Source: Prevotellaceae bacterium UBA2744
GTDB lineage: Bacteria > Bacteroidota > Bacteroidia > Bacteroidales > Bacteroidaceae
Assembly (NCBI GenBank): GCA_002353575.1
Contig: DEJQ01000022.1
Span: 75,788 to 124,718 of the forward strand
Reading direction: 5' to 3'
DNA: 48,931 nucleotides
In this document: piece by piece, positions 24,167 to 33,270 of the stretch
How the letters are laid out: the number at the start of each line of letters is the position of its first letter
Numbering within the stretch: the stretch's first letter is position 1
Translations under genes and position numbers: made by a program
Notes under the pieces: generated by a model
What the model was told of the DNA's origin: nothing
Databases searched by the model: none
The model's input: only the letters and a program-made list of their open reading frames with translations

Positions 24167-25165
24167 ATGGCTGAATCTATTGATATCAGAGAACTGAACG
24201 AGCGAATAGAAAAACATAGCTCGTTCGTTACAAACATTATGACTGGAATGGAACAGGAGATTGTGGGACAGAAGCATTTGGTGGAGTCACTTCTCATCGG
24301 TTTGCTGTCTGACGGACATATCCTGCTGGAAGGTGTTCCAGGTCTGGCTAAGACCAAAGCAATCAAGACGCTTTCATCGCTTATCGATGCTCAGTTTAGT
24401 CGTATTCAGTTCACCCCAGACCTGCTGCCTGCCGACGTTGTAGGTACTATGATATATAGTCAGAAGGATGGACAGTTTGTAGCAAAGAAGGGTCCGGTAT
24501 TCGCAAACTTCGTGTTGGCGGATGAAATCAACCGTGCTCCGGCAAAGGTGCAGTCAGCGCTGCTCGAAGCTATGCAGGAGCGTCAGGTGACCATCAGTAC
24601 TACGACTTATGAACTGCCAAAGCCTTTCCTCGTGATGGCTACGCAGAACCCAATAGAGCAGGAGGGGACCTATCCGTTGCCTGAGGCTCAGGTGGACCGT
24701 TTTATGCTGAAGGTGATGATTGACTACCCGAAACTCGAAGAAGAGAAGAAAATCATCCGTCAGAATATCACTCAGGGCGACAAGATCAAAGTGAAACCTA
24801 TCATGTCAACCAAGGAGATTGAGGATGCCCGCGAGGTGGTGCGTCAGGTTTATCTTGATGAGAAGATTGAACAGTATATCGCTGACATCGTATTTGCGAC
24901 CCGTACTCCAGACAAGTACGGTCTGAAGGAATTGAAAGGTCTGATTGGCTTTGGAGGTTCGCCGCGTGCAAGTATCAATCTGGCTCTGGCATCAAGAGCG
25001 TATGCCTTCATCAAACATCGCGGATACGTAATCCCGGAAGATGTGCGTGCTATCGCTCACGACGTGCTGCGCCACCGTATTGGACTCACTTACGAGGCTG
25101 AAGCAAGCAATGTGACTGCAGAGGAAATAGTTAGCAAGATTATAAATAAGGTTGAAGTGCCTTAA
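24167..25165 (+). CDS. MoxR-family AAA+ ATPase
   Basis: 332 residues. MoxR ATPases act as chaperones for vWA-domain proteins encoded next to them. Walker A is LEGVPGLAKTK, Walker B FVLADEINRAPAKVQSALLE, sensor 1 ATQNPIEQEGTYPLPEAQ, and GGSPRASINLALASRA lies in the C-terminal lid. The ATG at 24167 gives the usual MoxR start; an upstream in-frame ATG lies before the promoter. Its stop overlaps the next start (TAATG), so the DUF58 protein is translationally coupled to it. Confidence 0.94.
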   Translation: MAESIDIRELNERIEKHSSFVTNIMTGMEQEIVGQKHLVESLLIGLLSDGHILLEGVPGLAKTKAIKTLSSLIDAQFSRIQFTPDLLPADVVGTMIYSQKDGQFVAKKGPVFANFVLADEINRAPAKVQSALLEAMQERQVTISTTTYELPKPFLVMATQNPIEQEGTYPLPEAQVDRFMLKVMIDYPKLEEEKKIIRQNITQGDKIKVKPIMSTKEIEDAREVVRQVYLDEKIEQYIADIVFATRTPDKYGLKELKGLIGFGGSPRASINLALASRAYAFIKHRGYVIPEDVRAIAHDVLRHRIGLTYEAEASNVTAEEIVSKIINKVEVP

Positions 25166-26037
25166 TGGAATACGAAGAACTTTTACAGCAGGTCCGGAAG
25201 ATTGAGATAAAGACGAGAAGACTCTCCAACAATATTTTTGCTGGAGAGTATCACTCGGCCTTTAAGGGACGTGGTATGGCTTTCAGCGAAGTGCGTGAAT
25301 ATCAGTATGGCGACGATATACGTGACATAGACTGGAATGTGACAGCGCGTTTCGATCGCCCTTTCGTGAAGGTCTATGAGGAGGAACGTGAATTGACCGT
25401 GATGCTGTTGGTCGATGTGTCGGGCAGTCTTGACTTCGGTACACAGCAGCAGACCAAACGCCAGATGGCTACAGAGGTGGCTGCCACACTCGCATTCTCG
25501 GCTATTCAGAACAACGATAAGATTGGTGTAATCTTCTTTTCTGATAAGGTAGAGAAGTTTATCCCGCCAAAAAAGGGGAGAAAGCATATCCTACACATCA
25601 TCCGCGAACTCCTGTTTTTCGAGCCTACCAGTCAGAAAACCGACATCGGCGCTGCTATCGAGTATATGACTAATGCAATCAAGAAACGCTGCACTGTCTT
25701 TCTGCTTAGCGACTTCTTCGACCGTCGGGACTACTCGAACCAGCTGACTATTGCAAACAGAAGACATGACGTGGTGGCTATCCAGGTATATGACTACCGC
25801 ATGACAGAATTGCCCGACGTGGGAATCATCAAGATGAGAGACTCTGAGTCGGGTGAGGATGTATTGGTAGATACCAGTAGTAGGGCAGTGCGCCGTGCTC
25901 ACCACGAGTGGTGGATAAAGTATCAGGGGTGGTTGCGTAATGTGTTCACCCGTTCAAATGTCGATTGTGTCAGCGTGCGTACGGACGAAGACTATGTGAA
26001 GGCATTGCTCGGACTGTTCCGACGCCGTAGTATGTAA
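25165..26037 (+). CDS. DUF58 / vWA-like protein of the bat operon
   Basis: 290 residues with the DUF58 signature (GRGMAFSEVREYQYGDDIRD, then IDWNVTAR) and a vWA domain carrying the MIDAS motif DVSGS (first Asp D84). No membrane segment is visible, so it is cytoplasmic or peripheral. Its ATG overlaps the moxR stop. It is a standard member of MoxR-vWA operons and likely a direct partner of the ATPase; its exact task is unknown. Confidence 0.92.
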   Translation: MEYEELLQQVRKIEIKTRRLSNNIFAGEYHSAFKGRGMAFSEVREYQYGDDIRDIDWNVTARFDRPFVKVYEEERELTVMLLVDVSGSLDFGTQQQTKRQMATEVAATLAFSAIQNNDKIGVIFFSDKVEKFIPPKKGRKHILHIIRELLFFEPTSQKTDIGAAIEYMTNAIKKRCTVFLLSDFFDRRDYSNQLTIANRRHDVVAIQVYDYRMTELPDVGIIKMRDSESGEDVLVDTSSRAVRRAHHEWWIKYQGWLRNVFTRSNVDCVSVRTDEDYVKALLGLFRRRSM

Positions 26038-26073
26038 CTCCCGGTCGTCTTGGATGCTAAATAGAAAAAAGAA

Positions 26074-27189
26074 ATGAGAAATCATAAAATACATACAGAC
26101 CTTAGAAATGCTTTAGGCGTGCGACTTCTGTTGTGTGCCGTGCTTTGTGCTTTTACTACTTCGGCTCAGGCGCAGGTGACTGTAGAGGCTAAGCTCGACT
26201 CGGCAAGTTTACTGGTGGGAAAACGCATGGGAATCACTCTTGAGGTGAGTGCCGATGCAGGCAAGTCTGTAGAATTGCCGCAGTTCGACTCTCTGCAACA
26301 GATTGTACCGGGAATTGAATTTGTAAGTGCCACACCAACAGATACCGACTATGTGAACGATGGAAAGCGAATGGTTCTGACAGAGAAATACTACATCACT
26401 TCGTTCGATACTTCCCTCTATAGCATACCTCCGATGGAAGTTAAAGTAGAGGGTAAGGTGTATAAGACCAATAGGCTGGGGATGAAAGTAATAACATTCG
26501 ATATAGACACTGTAAACGTAGATAGCATCTTCGGAGTGAAGAGCGAGATGGCACCACCATTTGTGTGGGCTGACTGGAGTCTGGTGTTCAAACTTTCCAT
26601 CCTTGCAGTAATCATTGCTCTCGTGTTGATTTATGTGGCTTTGCGGCTGAAAGACAACAAACCTATCATCAAGCGAATAAAACTGAAGAAACGTCTGGCT
26701 CCGCATAAGGCTGCTATGCAGAAGATTGAGGAAATCAAAGAAGACAAGATGCTGTGGCAGAGTGAGGATTCGAAGGAATACTATACACAGCTGACAGATA
26801 CTCTGCGTAATTACATCAAGGAACGCTATGGATTCAATGCGATGGAAATGACATCGTACGAAATCATACAGCGTCTGCAGGATGTGAACGACGCTGAAGC
26901 TATCGGCGAACTGAGAGAGCTCTTCCAGACTGCCGACCTCGTGAAGTTTGCGAAATACAATACATTGATAAACGAAAATGACCGTAACCTCGTTACCGCT
27001 ATCGAGTACATCAATCAGACTAAGCAGGAAGAGGAGGAGCAAAAGGCTCAGCCAGAGGAGATTGTAGTAGTAGAGCCACACTCGCAGATGACTAAGCGAT
27101 TGCTGATAGCCGGTGTGGCTGTTGCTGCCATCGTGCTTGTGGCTGTGATTGGATTTTTGTGTTACCGAATTTATATGTTGACGCTTTGA
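26074..27189 (+). CDS. Membrane protein of the bat operon, BatD-like extracytoplasmic domain
   Basis: 371 residues: a signal peptide (cleavage near AQA-QV), an extracytoplasmic beta domain of about 130 residues (VEAKLDSASLLVGKRMGITL), a membrane segment (FKLSILAVIIALVLIYVAL), a basic, charged cytoplasmic region with helices (YTQLTDTLRNYIKERYG), and a second membrane segment at the C-terminus. The N-terminal domain looks like a short version of the BatD beta repeats. It lies between the DUF58 gene and batA, where Bacteroidetes operons carry an unnamed membrane protein. Function unknown. Confidence 0.7.
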   Translation: MRNHKIHTDLRNALGVRLLLCAVLCAFTTSAQAQVTVEAKLDSASLLVGKRMGITLEVSADAGKSVELPQFDSLQQIVPGIEFVSATPTDTDYVNDGKRMVLTEKYYITSFDTSLYSIPPMEVKVEGKVYKTNRLGMKVITFDIDTVNVDSIFGVKSEMAPPFVWADWSLVFKLSILAVIIALVLIYVALRLKDNKPIIKRIKLKKRLAPHKAAMQKIEEIKEDKMLWQSEDSKEYYTQLTDTLRNYIKERYGFNAMEMTSYEIIQRLQDVNDAEAIGELRELFQTADLVKFAKYNTLINENDRNLVTAIEYINQTKQEEEEQKAQPEEIVVVEPHSQMTKRLLIAGVAVAAIVLVAVIGFLCYRIYMLTL

Positions 27190-27191
27190 TT

Positions 27192-28181
27192 ATGGAGTTT
27201 AAGAATCCGATATTTTTCATATTGCTTCTTGCACTGATACCCTACATCCTGTGGTATGTGCTGAAATATAAAAGGAGTCTGCCCTCGCTGAAGGTGCCGG
27301 AGACGGTGAAGTACAGAACGGCTCCCAAGAGTTTCAGACTCTATCTGTTTCATGTGCCTTTCCTGCTTCGCTTGGCACTGTTTACTCTCGTAGTGTGTAT
27401 TCTGGCTCGTCCGCAGAGCAAGCACACATGGAGCGACACCGACGTGGAGGGTATCGACATTATGCTGGCAGTCGATGTTTCGACCAGTATGTTGGCACAG
27501 GACTTCAAACCGAACCGAGTGGAAGCTCTGAAGGCCATAGCCCAGCAGTTTATTGAGCGTCGTCCGAACGATAATATAGGTCTGACGATATTTGCCGGCG
27601 AGGCATACACACAATGTCCGCTGACAACCGATCATGCTGTGCTGATGAACCTCTACAGTAATGTGGACTGTAATATGGCTGCACGAGGAATAATCGACGA
27701 TGGTACAGCTATCGGCGACGGAATCATGAATGCCATTCTCCGACTGAAGGACAGCCAGGCCAAGTCGAAGGTTATTATCCTGTTGACAGATGGCGTGAAC
27801 AATAGCGGAAATATCTCTCCGACTACTGCTGCCGAGATAGCCCAAAAGTATGGAATACGTATCTATACCATTGGAATCGGTACTACAGGTATGGCACCTT
27901 ATCCGCTGCCTACTGGTAGTACGGTAATGTTGCCGGTTGAGATCGACGAACCTACGATGAATAAAATTTCAAAGGAGACAGGGGGTAGATATTTCCGTGC
28001 TCAGAAGAATGCTGACCTCTCTGCCGTCTATTCAGATATCGACAAGATGGAGCGCACGAAGTTCAGTGTGAAGGAATTCAGCAAGCGCAACGAACTGTTC
28101 GAACCCTATGCATTGGCGGCGTTCATCGTGTTGCTGCTTGAGATTCTGTTGAGATATATAGTGTTAAAGAGATTGCCTTAA
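27192..28181 (+). CDS. batA: BatA, vWA-domain membrane protein
   Basis: 329 residues. Two N-terminal membrane segments (IFFILLLALIPYILWYVL and FLLRLALFTLVVCILA), a vWA domain with MIDAS motif DVSTSM (D95) and the typical LLTDGVNNSGNISP, and a C-terminal membrane helix (ALAAFIVLLLEILL). The vWA domain faces the periplasm. The ATG at 27192, two bases after the previous stop, is preferred over an in-frame upstream codon inside the previous gene. Bat genes were named for aerotolerance in Bacteroides fragilis; a more general envelope-stress role is suspected. Confidence 0.93.
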   Translation: MEFKNPIFFILLLALIPYILWYVLKYKRSLPSLKVPETVKYRTAPKSFRLYLFHVPFLLRLALFTLVVCILARPQSKHTWSDTDVEGIDIMLAVDVSTSMLAQDFKPNRVEALKAIAQQFIERRPNDNIGLTIFAGEAYTQCPLTTDHAVLMNLYSNVDCNMAARGIIDDGTAIGDGIMNAILRLKDSQAKSKVIILLTDGVNNSGNISPTTAAEIAQKYGIRIYTIGIGTTGMAPYPLPTGSTVMLPVEIDEPTMNKISKETGGRYFRAQKNADLSAVYSDIDKMERTKFSVKEFSKRNELFEPYALAAFIVLLLEILLRYIVLKRLP

Positions 28182-28199
28182 AAAGAGTAGAGAAATAAA

Positions 28200-29957
28200 A
28201 TGTTCAGATTTGCACATCCTACATATTTATATTTGCTGGTGCTTATCCCTGTGCTGGTAGCTATTTACATAGTGGTGCGCTGGAGAATGCGCCGCCAACT
28301 GCGTAAGTTTGGCGATGTAAACCTTATGTCCCACCTGATGCCCGACGTGTCGAGGGTTAGAGTACATTTGAAGTTTGCCCTGATGATGACAGCCCTGATG
28401 CTCGTTATTTTCATTATGGCTCGTCCGCAATATGGTACGCGCAACGAAGAAGTAAAGCGTTCTGGAATAGAAGTGATGATAGCCTGTGACGTGTCGTACT
28501 CGATGTTGTGTGAGGACGTGAACCCGAGCCGACTGGACAAGTCGAGGATGATTGTCAGCAAACTCATCGAACAGTTTGACCGCGATAAGGTGGGACTTGT
28601 GGCATTTGCCGGTTCTGCCATCACCCTTTTGCCAATGACAGCCGATTACGTCAGTGCCAAGATGTTTCTCGACCAGTTAAGTCCGGAGACCGCAACCATT
28701 CAGGGAACCAATGTGGCAGAAGCCATTCAGCGTTCCGTAGCCAGTTTCTCGGATAAGAAAAATGTGGGTAAGGCATTGATTCTCATTACCGATGCCGAGG
28801 ACCACGAAGAGGGTGCCATCGATATGGCTAAGGAAGCCAGAAAAGCTGGAGTACAGATATTCGTCCTTAGTGTTGGTACAGACCACGGAGGCCCGATTCC
28901 GATGGGCGACGGATCGTACAAGAAGGACCTCTCTGGCAATGTTGTCACCACAAAACTCAACGAAAGGGTTGGAAAGGAAATCGCTAAGGCAGGAAATGGT
29001 CTCTACATACATGTAGATCAGTCGAATCAGGCACAGGATATACTTGATGCTGAGATTACGAAAATGCAGAAAGCCGATATATCCATGTCGATGTATTCTG
29101 AGTTCGACGAACAGTTCTTCGCAGTAGCCATACTGCTTTTGCTTGTGCTCATCGCTGAGTGTATCGTCATGGAGCGCCGTAGTCCGTTCCTGCGTCGCCT
29201 TACACTTTTCAGTCGTACACCCAAGTCGGCTCAGTTTATATTATTGGTCCTGTGCTTTTCGTCTGTGAACTCCACGATTTCTGCCCAGATGAACGAGCGC
29301 GACTACGTGCGCCGAGGTAATCGTAATTTCCGTACAGAGCAGTATGACAAAGCCGAGACCGACTACCTGAAATCGCTTGAGGTACATCCTTCGTTCGAGG
29401 CATTCTACAATCTCGGTCTTACCTATCTTTTACAGGGCAAAGACTCCACAGGCGTGGCAAAGATGATGGAAGCCGATTCGCTGGGTACTGACAACCAGTT
29501 GAAGCGTGCTATGAATTATCACAACCTGGGAAATGTCTGGTATGCACAGGGTTCATATCTGCTGAAGAGTAATCAGGATGCCACATCGGCCTTTCAGAAT
29601 GCTGTTAACTTATACAAAAGTAGTTTGCGCTGCAATCCTAATGACGACCAGACTCGCTATAATCTGGCTAAGGCTCAGTATCAGCTGAAGAAGAGTCAGC
29701 AGCAACAGCAGCAGAATCAGCAAAATCAGGATCAGCAGAACCAGCAGAAGGACGAGAAGAAGAAAGACGAGCAGCAGAAACCTGACCAACAGCCTGAGCA
29801 GCAGAACGAACAGCAGTCGCACCAGAAGGATAGAAATGATATGTCGGAACAGACTGCAGAACAGTTGCTGAATTCAGCTCAGCAGGATGAGAAAGATGTA
29901 CAGAGAAAGCTAAAGCAACAGAACGCCACAAGAAGAAGTCTGGAGAAAGACTGGTAA
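28200..29957 (+). CDS. batB: BatB-BatC fusion: vWA domain plus TPR domain
   Basis: 585 residues. Residues 1-320 are BatB: two membrane segments (LYLLVLIPVLVAIYIVV; FALMMTALMLVIFIMA), a vWA domain with MIDAS DVSYSM (D97), and a membrane helix (FFAVAILLLLVLIAECIV). Then a basic stretch and a second hydrophobic, signal-like segment (FILLVLCFSSVNSTISAQ) lead into a TPR region from about residue 364 (YDKAETDYLKSLEVHPSFEA; YHNLGNVWYAQG), then a Gln/Lys-rich low-complexity tail. The second half matches BatC, which is a separate gene in Bacteroides. An internal ATG at codon 324 could also start BatC alone. The reading frame is continuous. Confidence 0.9.
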   Translation: MFRFAHPTYLYLLVLIPVLVAIYIVVRWRMRRQLRKFGDVNLMSHLMPDVSRVRVHLKFALMMTALMLVIFIMARPQYGTRNEEVKRSGIEVMIACDVSYSMLCEDVNPSRLDKSRMIVSKLIEQFDRDKVGLVAFAGSAITLLPMTADYVSAKMFLDQLSPETATIQGTNVAEAIQRSVASFSDKKNVGKALILITDAEDHEEGAIDMAKEARKAGVQIFVLSVGTDHGGPIPMGDGSYKKDLSGNVVTTKLNERVGKEIAKAGNGLYIHVDQSNQAQDILDAEITKMQKADISMSMYSEFDEQFFAVAILLLLVLIAECIVMERRSPFLRRLTLFSRTPKSAQFILLVLCFSSVNSTISAQMNERDYVRRGNRNFRTEQYDKAETDYLKSLEVHPSFEAFYNLGLTYLLQGKDSTGVAKMMEADSLGTDNQLKRAMNYHNLGNVWYAQGSYLLKSNQDATSAFQNAVNLYKSSLRCNPNDDQTRYNLAKAQYQLKKSQQQQQQNQQNQDQQNQQKDEKKKDEQQKPDQQPEQQNEQQSHQKDRNDMSEQTAEQLLNSAQQDEKDVQRKLKQQNATRRSLEKDW

Positions 29958-29967
29958 ATCAACGATT

Positions 29968-31803
29968 ATGAAACGTTATACAAGCATATTATTTCTATTC
30001 ACGCTCATAACGCTCCACGCTCTTGCTGATGCCACGATGAGACTTTCAGCACCGTCAACAGTGGAGCAGGGCGACAAATTTCGTGTGCAGTTCACAGTAA
30101 ACACTCAAAGCGGTAGTAACTTCACTCCACCGAATTTCGAAGGATTGGACGTAATCTACGGTCCAAGTACGTCGCAACAGAGCAGTGTACAGTTTATCAA
30201 CGGCCGCATGTCGTCATCGAGCACTATCACCTACACCTTTGTGCTTCTGGCATCTAAGGCTGGTACGTTTACTATCAAACCAGCGTCTGTCACTGTTGAC
30301 GGCAAGACAATTCGTTCAAACAGCGCCACGGTGAAAGTGCTTCCGGCAGGACATGGTGGGGGCACAGCCCAACAGCAGGGAGGTGGCGCCTCGTCTGCTC
30401 AGCAGCAACAGCAGCAGCCGAGTGCAGCTGATACAAAAATATCTGGATCGGAACTCTTCATGACAGCTACGGCGAGTCGTACCAAGGTTTATGAACAGGA
30501 AGCCATTCTGATCACATATAAGATTTATACTACGCTGAACCTCACTCAGTTGGATGGAAAGTTGCCTACACTCGACGGATTTCAGATTCAGGAGATTCCG
30601 CTGCCTCACAACAAGGAATTTGAACTTGAACAGTATAAGGGCCGCAACTACCGCTCTGTAGTCTGGAGCCAGTATGTCCTGTTCCCTCAGAAGAGCGGCG
30701 ACCTCGTGATTCCTTCCATCACCTATGAAGGACTTGTAGTCATCCCACGTAGGAACATAGATCCGTTCGATGCTTTCTTTAATGGTGTCTCAGCTATGCA
30801 GGAAGTGAAGAAGAAAATCGTCACTCCGAAACTCACCATCCACGTGTCGCCGCTGCCTGCAAAGCCTGCCAAGTTCTCGGGTGCCGTAGGTAAGTTCACC
30901 GTCTCCTCAGAAATCAACACCCAGGAGGTGGTTGCCAACGATGCCGTAACGCTGAAACTGAGCGTGAAGGGTGCCGGAAACATGAAACTCATCCGCACTC
31001 CGGAGATAGACTTTCCGAAGGATTTTGAAACTTATGATGCAAAGATAAACGACAACTTCTCGCTTACACGTGCAGGTCTGTCGGGTACAAAGACATTTGA
31101 ATATCTTGTCGTTCCGCGTCATGCAGGTACCTTCACCATTCCTGCTGCCGAATTCGTTTACTTCGACATCGACAGCAAATCCTACAAGACCCTAAAGACC
31201 GAACCTTATACGCTGAAGGTGAAGAAAGGCAAGGGAGGTTCCGTGCACACGGCCGACTACTCTAACAGTCAGCAGGACGTAAGGGAGCTTGCAAAGGATA
31301 TCCGCCACATCAAGTTGGGCGATGCAAGACTTGAACAGCGCAACCACACCATTTGGGGCACTACCAGCCAGTTGCTCTTCTACGTCATTCCATTCCTCGC
31401 CTTCGTCATTGCTATCATCGTCGGAAACAAGCGAATTGCAGCCAACAACGACAAGGCTCGCGTACGTGGCAGGAAGGCCAATAAGATGGCTCTGCGCCGC
31501 ATGAAGAAGGCGAAGAAACTGTTAGCCGAACACAAGCAGAACGAATTCTACGACGAAGTGCTGCGTGCAATGCTCGGATATGTTGCCGACAAGCTTAACA
31601 TCCCGCAGGAACGTCTGAACAAAGACAACATACAGTCGGAACTCTCTGCAAGCAACGTCTCTCAGGAACACATCGCCGCGTTCCTCAAGACTATGAGCGA
31701 CTGCGAATTCGCACGTTATGCTCCAGGCGATGCTAATGCAAACATGGAGAATATTTACAAGAGTGCCATCAGCACTATAAGTGAAATGGAAGATAGTCTA
31801 TAA
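29968..31803 (+). CDS. batD: BatD, large periplasmic-facing membrane protein
   Basis: 611 residues: a signal peptide (cleavage near ALA-DA), repeated beta-sandwich domains (VEQGDKFRVQFTVN; YTFVLLASKAGTFTIKPASV; PQKSGDLVIPSITYEGLVV; YLVVPRHAGTFTIPAAEF), a Gln/Ser-rich linker at about 130-155, a membrane segment around residue 470 (LLFYVIPFLAFVIAIIVG), then a basic cytoplasmic helical tail. This is the BatD/oxygen-tolerance architecture. It follows the batB-batC fusion by 10 nt and precedes batE by 5 nt. Confidence 0.93.
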   Translation: MKRYTSILFLFTLITLHALADATMRLSAPSTVEQGDKFRVQFTVNTQSGSNFTPPNFEGLDVIYGPSTSQQSSVQFINGRMSSSSTITYTFVLLASKAGTFTIKPASVTVDGKTIRSNSATVKVLPAGHGGGTAQQQGGGASSAQQQQQQPSAADTKISGSELFMTATASRTKVYEQEAILITYKIYTTLNLTQLDGKLPTLDGFQIQEIPLPHNKEFELEQYKGRNYRSVVWSQYVLFPQKSGDLVIPSITYEGLVVIPRRNIDPFDAFFNGVSAMQEVKKKIVTPKLTIHVSPLPAKPAKFSGAVGKFTVSSEINTQEVVANDAVTLKLSVKGAGNMKLIRTPEIDFPKDFETYDAKINDNFSLTRAGLSGTKTFEYLVVPRHAGTFTIPAAEFVYFDIDSKSYKTLKTEPYTLKVKKGKGGSVHTADYSNSQQDVRELAKDIRHIKLGDARLEQRNHTIWGTTSQLLFYVIPFLAFVIAIIVGNKRIAANNDKARVRGRKANKMALRRMKKAKKLLAEHKQNEFYDEVLRAMLGYVADKLNIPQERLNKDNIQSELSASNVSQEHIAAFLKTMSDCEFARYAPGDANANMENIYKSAISTISEMEDSL

Positions 31804-31808
31804 TACAC

Positions 31809-32555
31809 ATGAAACAGATACTATTCATATACCTCTTCTCTGTCCTTGGTTTGACGGCTATGGCTGTGACAAAGGCAGAAGCCGATGCTCTTTACGGCAA
31901 GGAACAATATAAGAAGGCTGCTGCTGCCTACAACGAGATTCTGACGACTCAGGGCGTGGCTGCCGAGATATACTATAACTTGGGTAATTGTTACTACAAG
32001 ATGGACAGCATTCCGCTTGCCATACTGAACTACGAGCGTGCCTACGTGTTGAGCCCAGGTGACGGCGACATTCGCAACAACCTGACCTTTGCCCGCGGCA
32101 AGACTGTAGATAAGGTGGTGCCGCCATCGAAGATGTTCTTCGTGACGTGGTGGAACAACTTTACACACCTGCAGAGTGTCGATGCATGGGCACAGCAGGG
32201 AATCGTGCTGTTTATTATATCCCTCATCAGTCTGCTCGTGTATTTCCTTTCCTACAATATCCGCGTAAGGAAAATATCGTTTACGATTGGTATCATACTA
32301 ATGCTGGTGGTAATGCTCGACAACGTGTCTGCCTACTCGCAGTATTCCGAGATACGAAATCATGCAGCAGCAATAGTAATGGCTCCGGCAGTATCTGTAA
32401 AGAGTTCTCCGAGTCATAACAGCACCGACCTATTCCTTATCCACGAGGGTTCGAAGGTGGAGATTCTCGACCAGTCGATGAAGGGCTGGATAGAGGTGAA
32501 GTTTGAGGAGGGTAAGCAAGGCTGGATTCCGTCTTCTGCTATAGAAATTATCTAA
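31809..32555 (+). CDS. batE: BatE, TPR - membrane - SH3 protein
   Basis: 248 residues: a signal peptide (cleavage near AMA-VT), TPR repeats (AEADALYGKEQYKKAAAAYN; EIYYNLGNCYYKMDSIPLAI), two membrane segments (GIVLFIISLISLLVYFLSY; IGIILMLVVMLDNVSAY) and a C-terminal bacterial SH3-type domain (VSVKSSPSHNSTDLFLIHEG, later GWIPSSAIEII). This order matches BatE of Bacteroidetes. It is the last bat gene and lies 5 nt after batD. Confidence 0.92.
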   Translation: MKQILFIYLFSVLGLTAMAVTKAEADALYGKEQYKKAAAAYNEILTTQGVAAEIYYNLGNCYYKMDSIPLAILNYERAYVLSPGDGDIRNNLTFARGKTVDKVVPPSKMFFVTWWNNFTHLQSVDAWAQQGIVLFIISLISLLVYFLSYNIRVRKISFTIGIILMLVVMLDNVSAYSQYSEIRNHAAAIVMAPAVSVKSSPSHNSTDLFLIHEGSKVEILDQSMKGWIEVKFEEGKQGWIPSSAIEII

Positions 32556-32571
32556 CACCAATTTCGCATAT

Positions 32572-33270
32572 ATGGACTTAGCGCAACTTATTGAACTGGA
32601 TCACCAGTGGACGCTGGCACTTAACGGCAGCGACTCACTTTTCTGGGATAATGTCATGTACACCTACACCAACACTCTCTCGTGGTCGTTGGTCATACTG
32701 ACTTTGTTTTTCATAATCTACAAGAATAATAATTTGCGCCAGGCACTTCTCATCACCGTCACGATGGTGCTTCTCATAGTTGTGGCAGATCGTATCTGTT
32801 CGGGTCTGGTAAAGCCATTGGTTGCCAGATGGCGTCCGACCCAGGACCCCGAACTGATGTATCTGGTCGATATAGTCAGAGGCTATCGTGGTGGACGCTA
32901 CGGATTTTTCTCAGGTCATGCCTGCAACACGATGTGTATGGCTACGTTCCTTTCATGGCTGTTCCGTCATCGCAACGTGACCCTTACGCTTATCTGCTGG
33001 TCGCTTTCAACCACTTATACGCGTATCTATCTGGGAGTTCACCATGTGGGCGACGTACTTGTAGGCTTCATCGTAGGCATCATTCTCGGTACCTGTTTCT
33101 ACTTCCTCATGAGGTATGTGTCAAAGCGTCAGGGACTCAGCACCTCCTTGCCTGTATCGTCGCATTTCACCTCTACGGGCTATCTGGTGGATGACATGAA
33201 TTTTCTGCTTACTGTTATTTTCCTGAACTATATTCTTGTTACGGTATATGCTGTATCTATGGGATACTAA
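32572..33270 (+). CDS. PAP2-family phosphatase (undecaprenyl-diphosphatase-like)
   Basis: 232 residues with several membrane helices and the three acid-phosphatase motifs: KPLVARWRP (motif 1), FFSGHA (motif 2) and TYTRIYLGVHHVGDV (motif 3, Arg and His catalytic). Such proteins dephosphorylate lipid pyrophosphates such as undecaprenyl-PP or phosphatidylglycerophosphate. It starts 16 nt after batE and is probably the last gene of that operon. Its final 14 bases overlap the 3' end of the convergent tilS gene. Confidence 0.9.
   Translation: MDLAQLIELDHQWTLALNGSDSLFWDNVMYTYTNTLSWSLVILTLFFIIYKNNNLRQALLITVTMVLLIVVADRICSGLVKPLVARWRPTQDPELMYLVDIVRGYRGGRYGFFSGHACNTMCMATFLSWLFRHRNVTLTLICWSLSTTYTRIYLGVHHVGDVLVGFIVGIILGTCFYFLMRYVSKRQGLSTSLPVSSHFTSTGYLVDDMNFLLTVIFLNYILVTVYAVSMGY

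Noticed and set aside
29610..29822. Leu-rich minus-strand frame opposite the Gln-rich tail of BatB-BatC
   Set aside because: Reverse reading of CAG/CAA-rich codons gives poly-Leu; no real membrane protein is supported.
29690..29830. CAG-rich stretch as a possible repeat-variable locus
   Set aside because: Repeats are imperfect and mixed with other codons; it encodes the normal low-complexity tail of BatC-type proteins.
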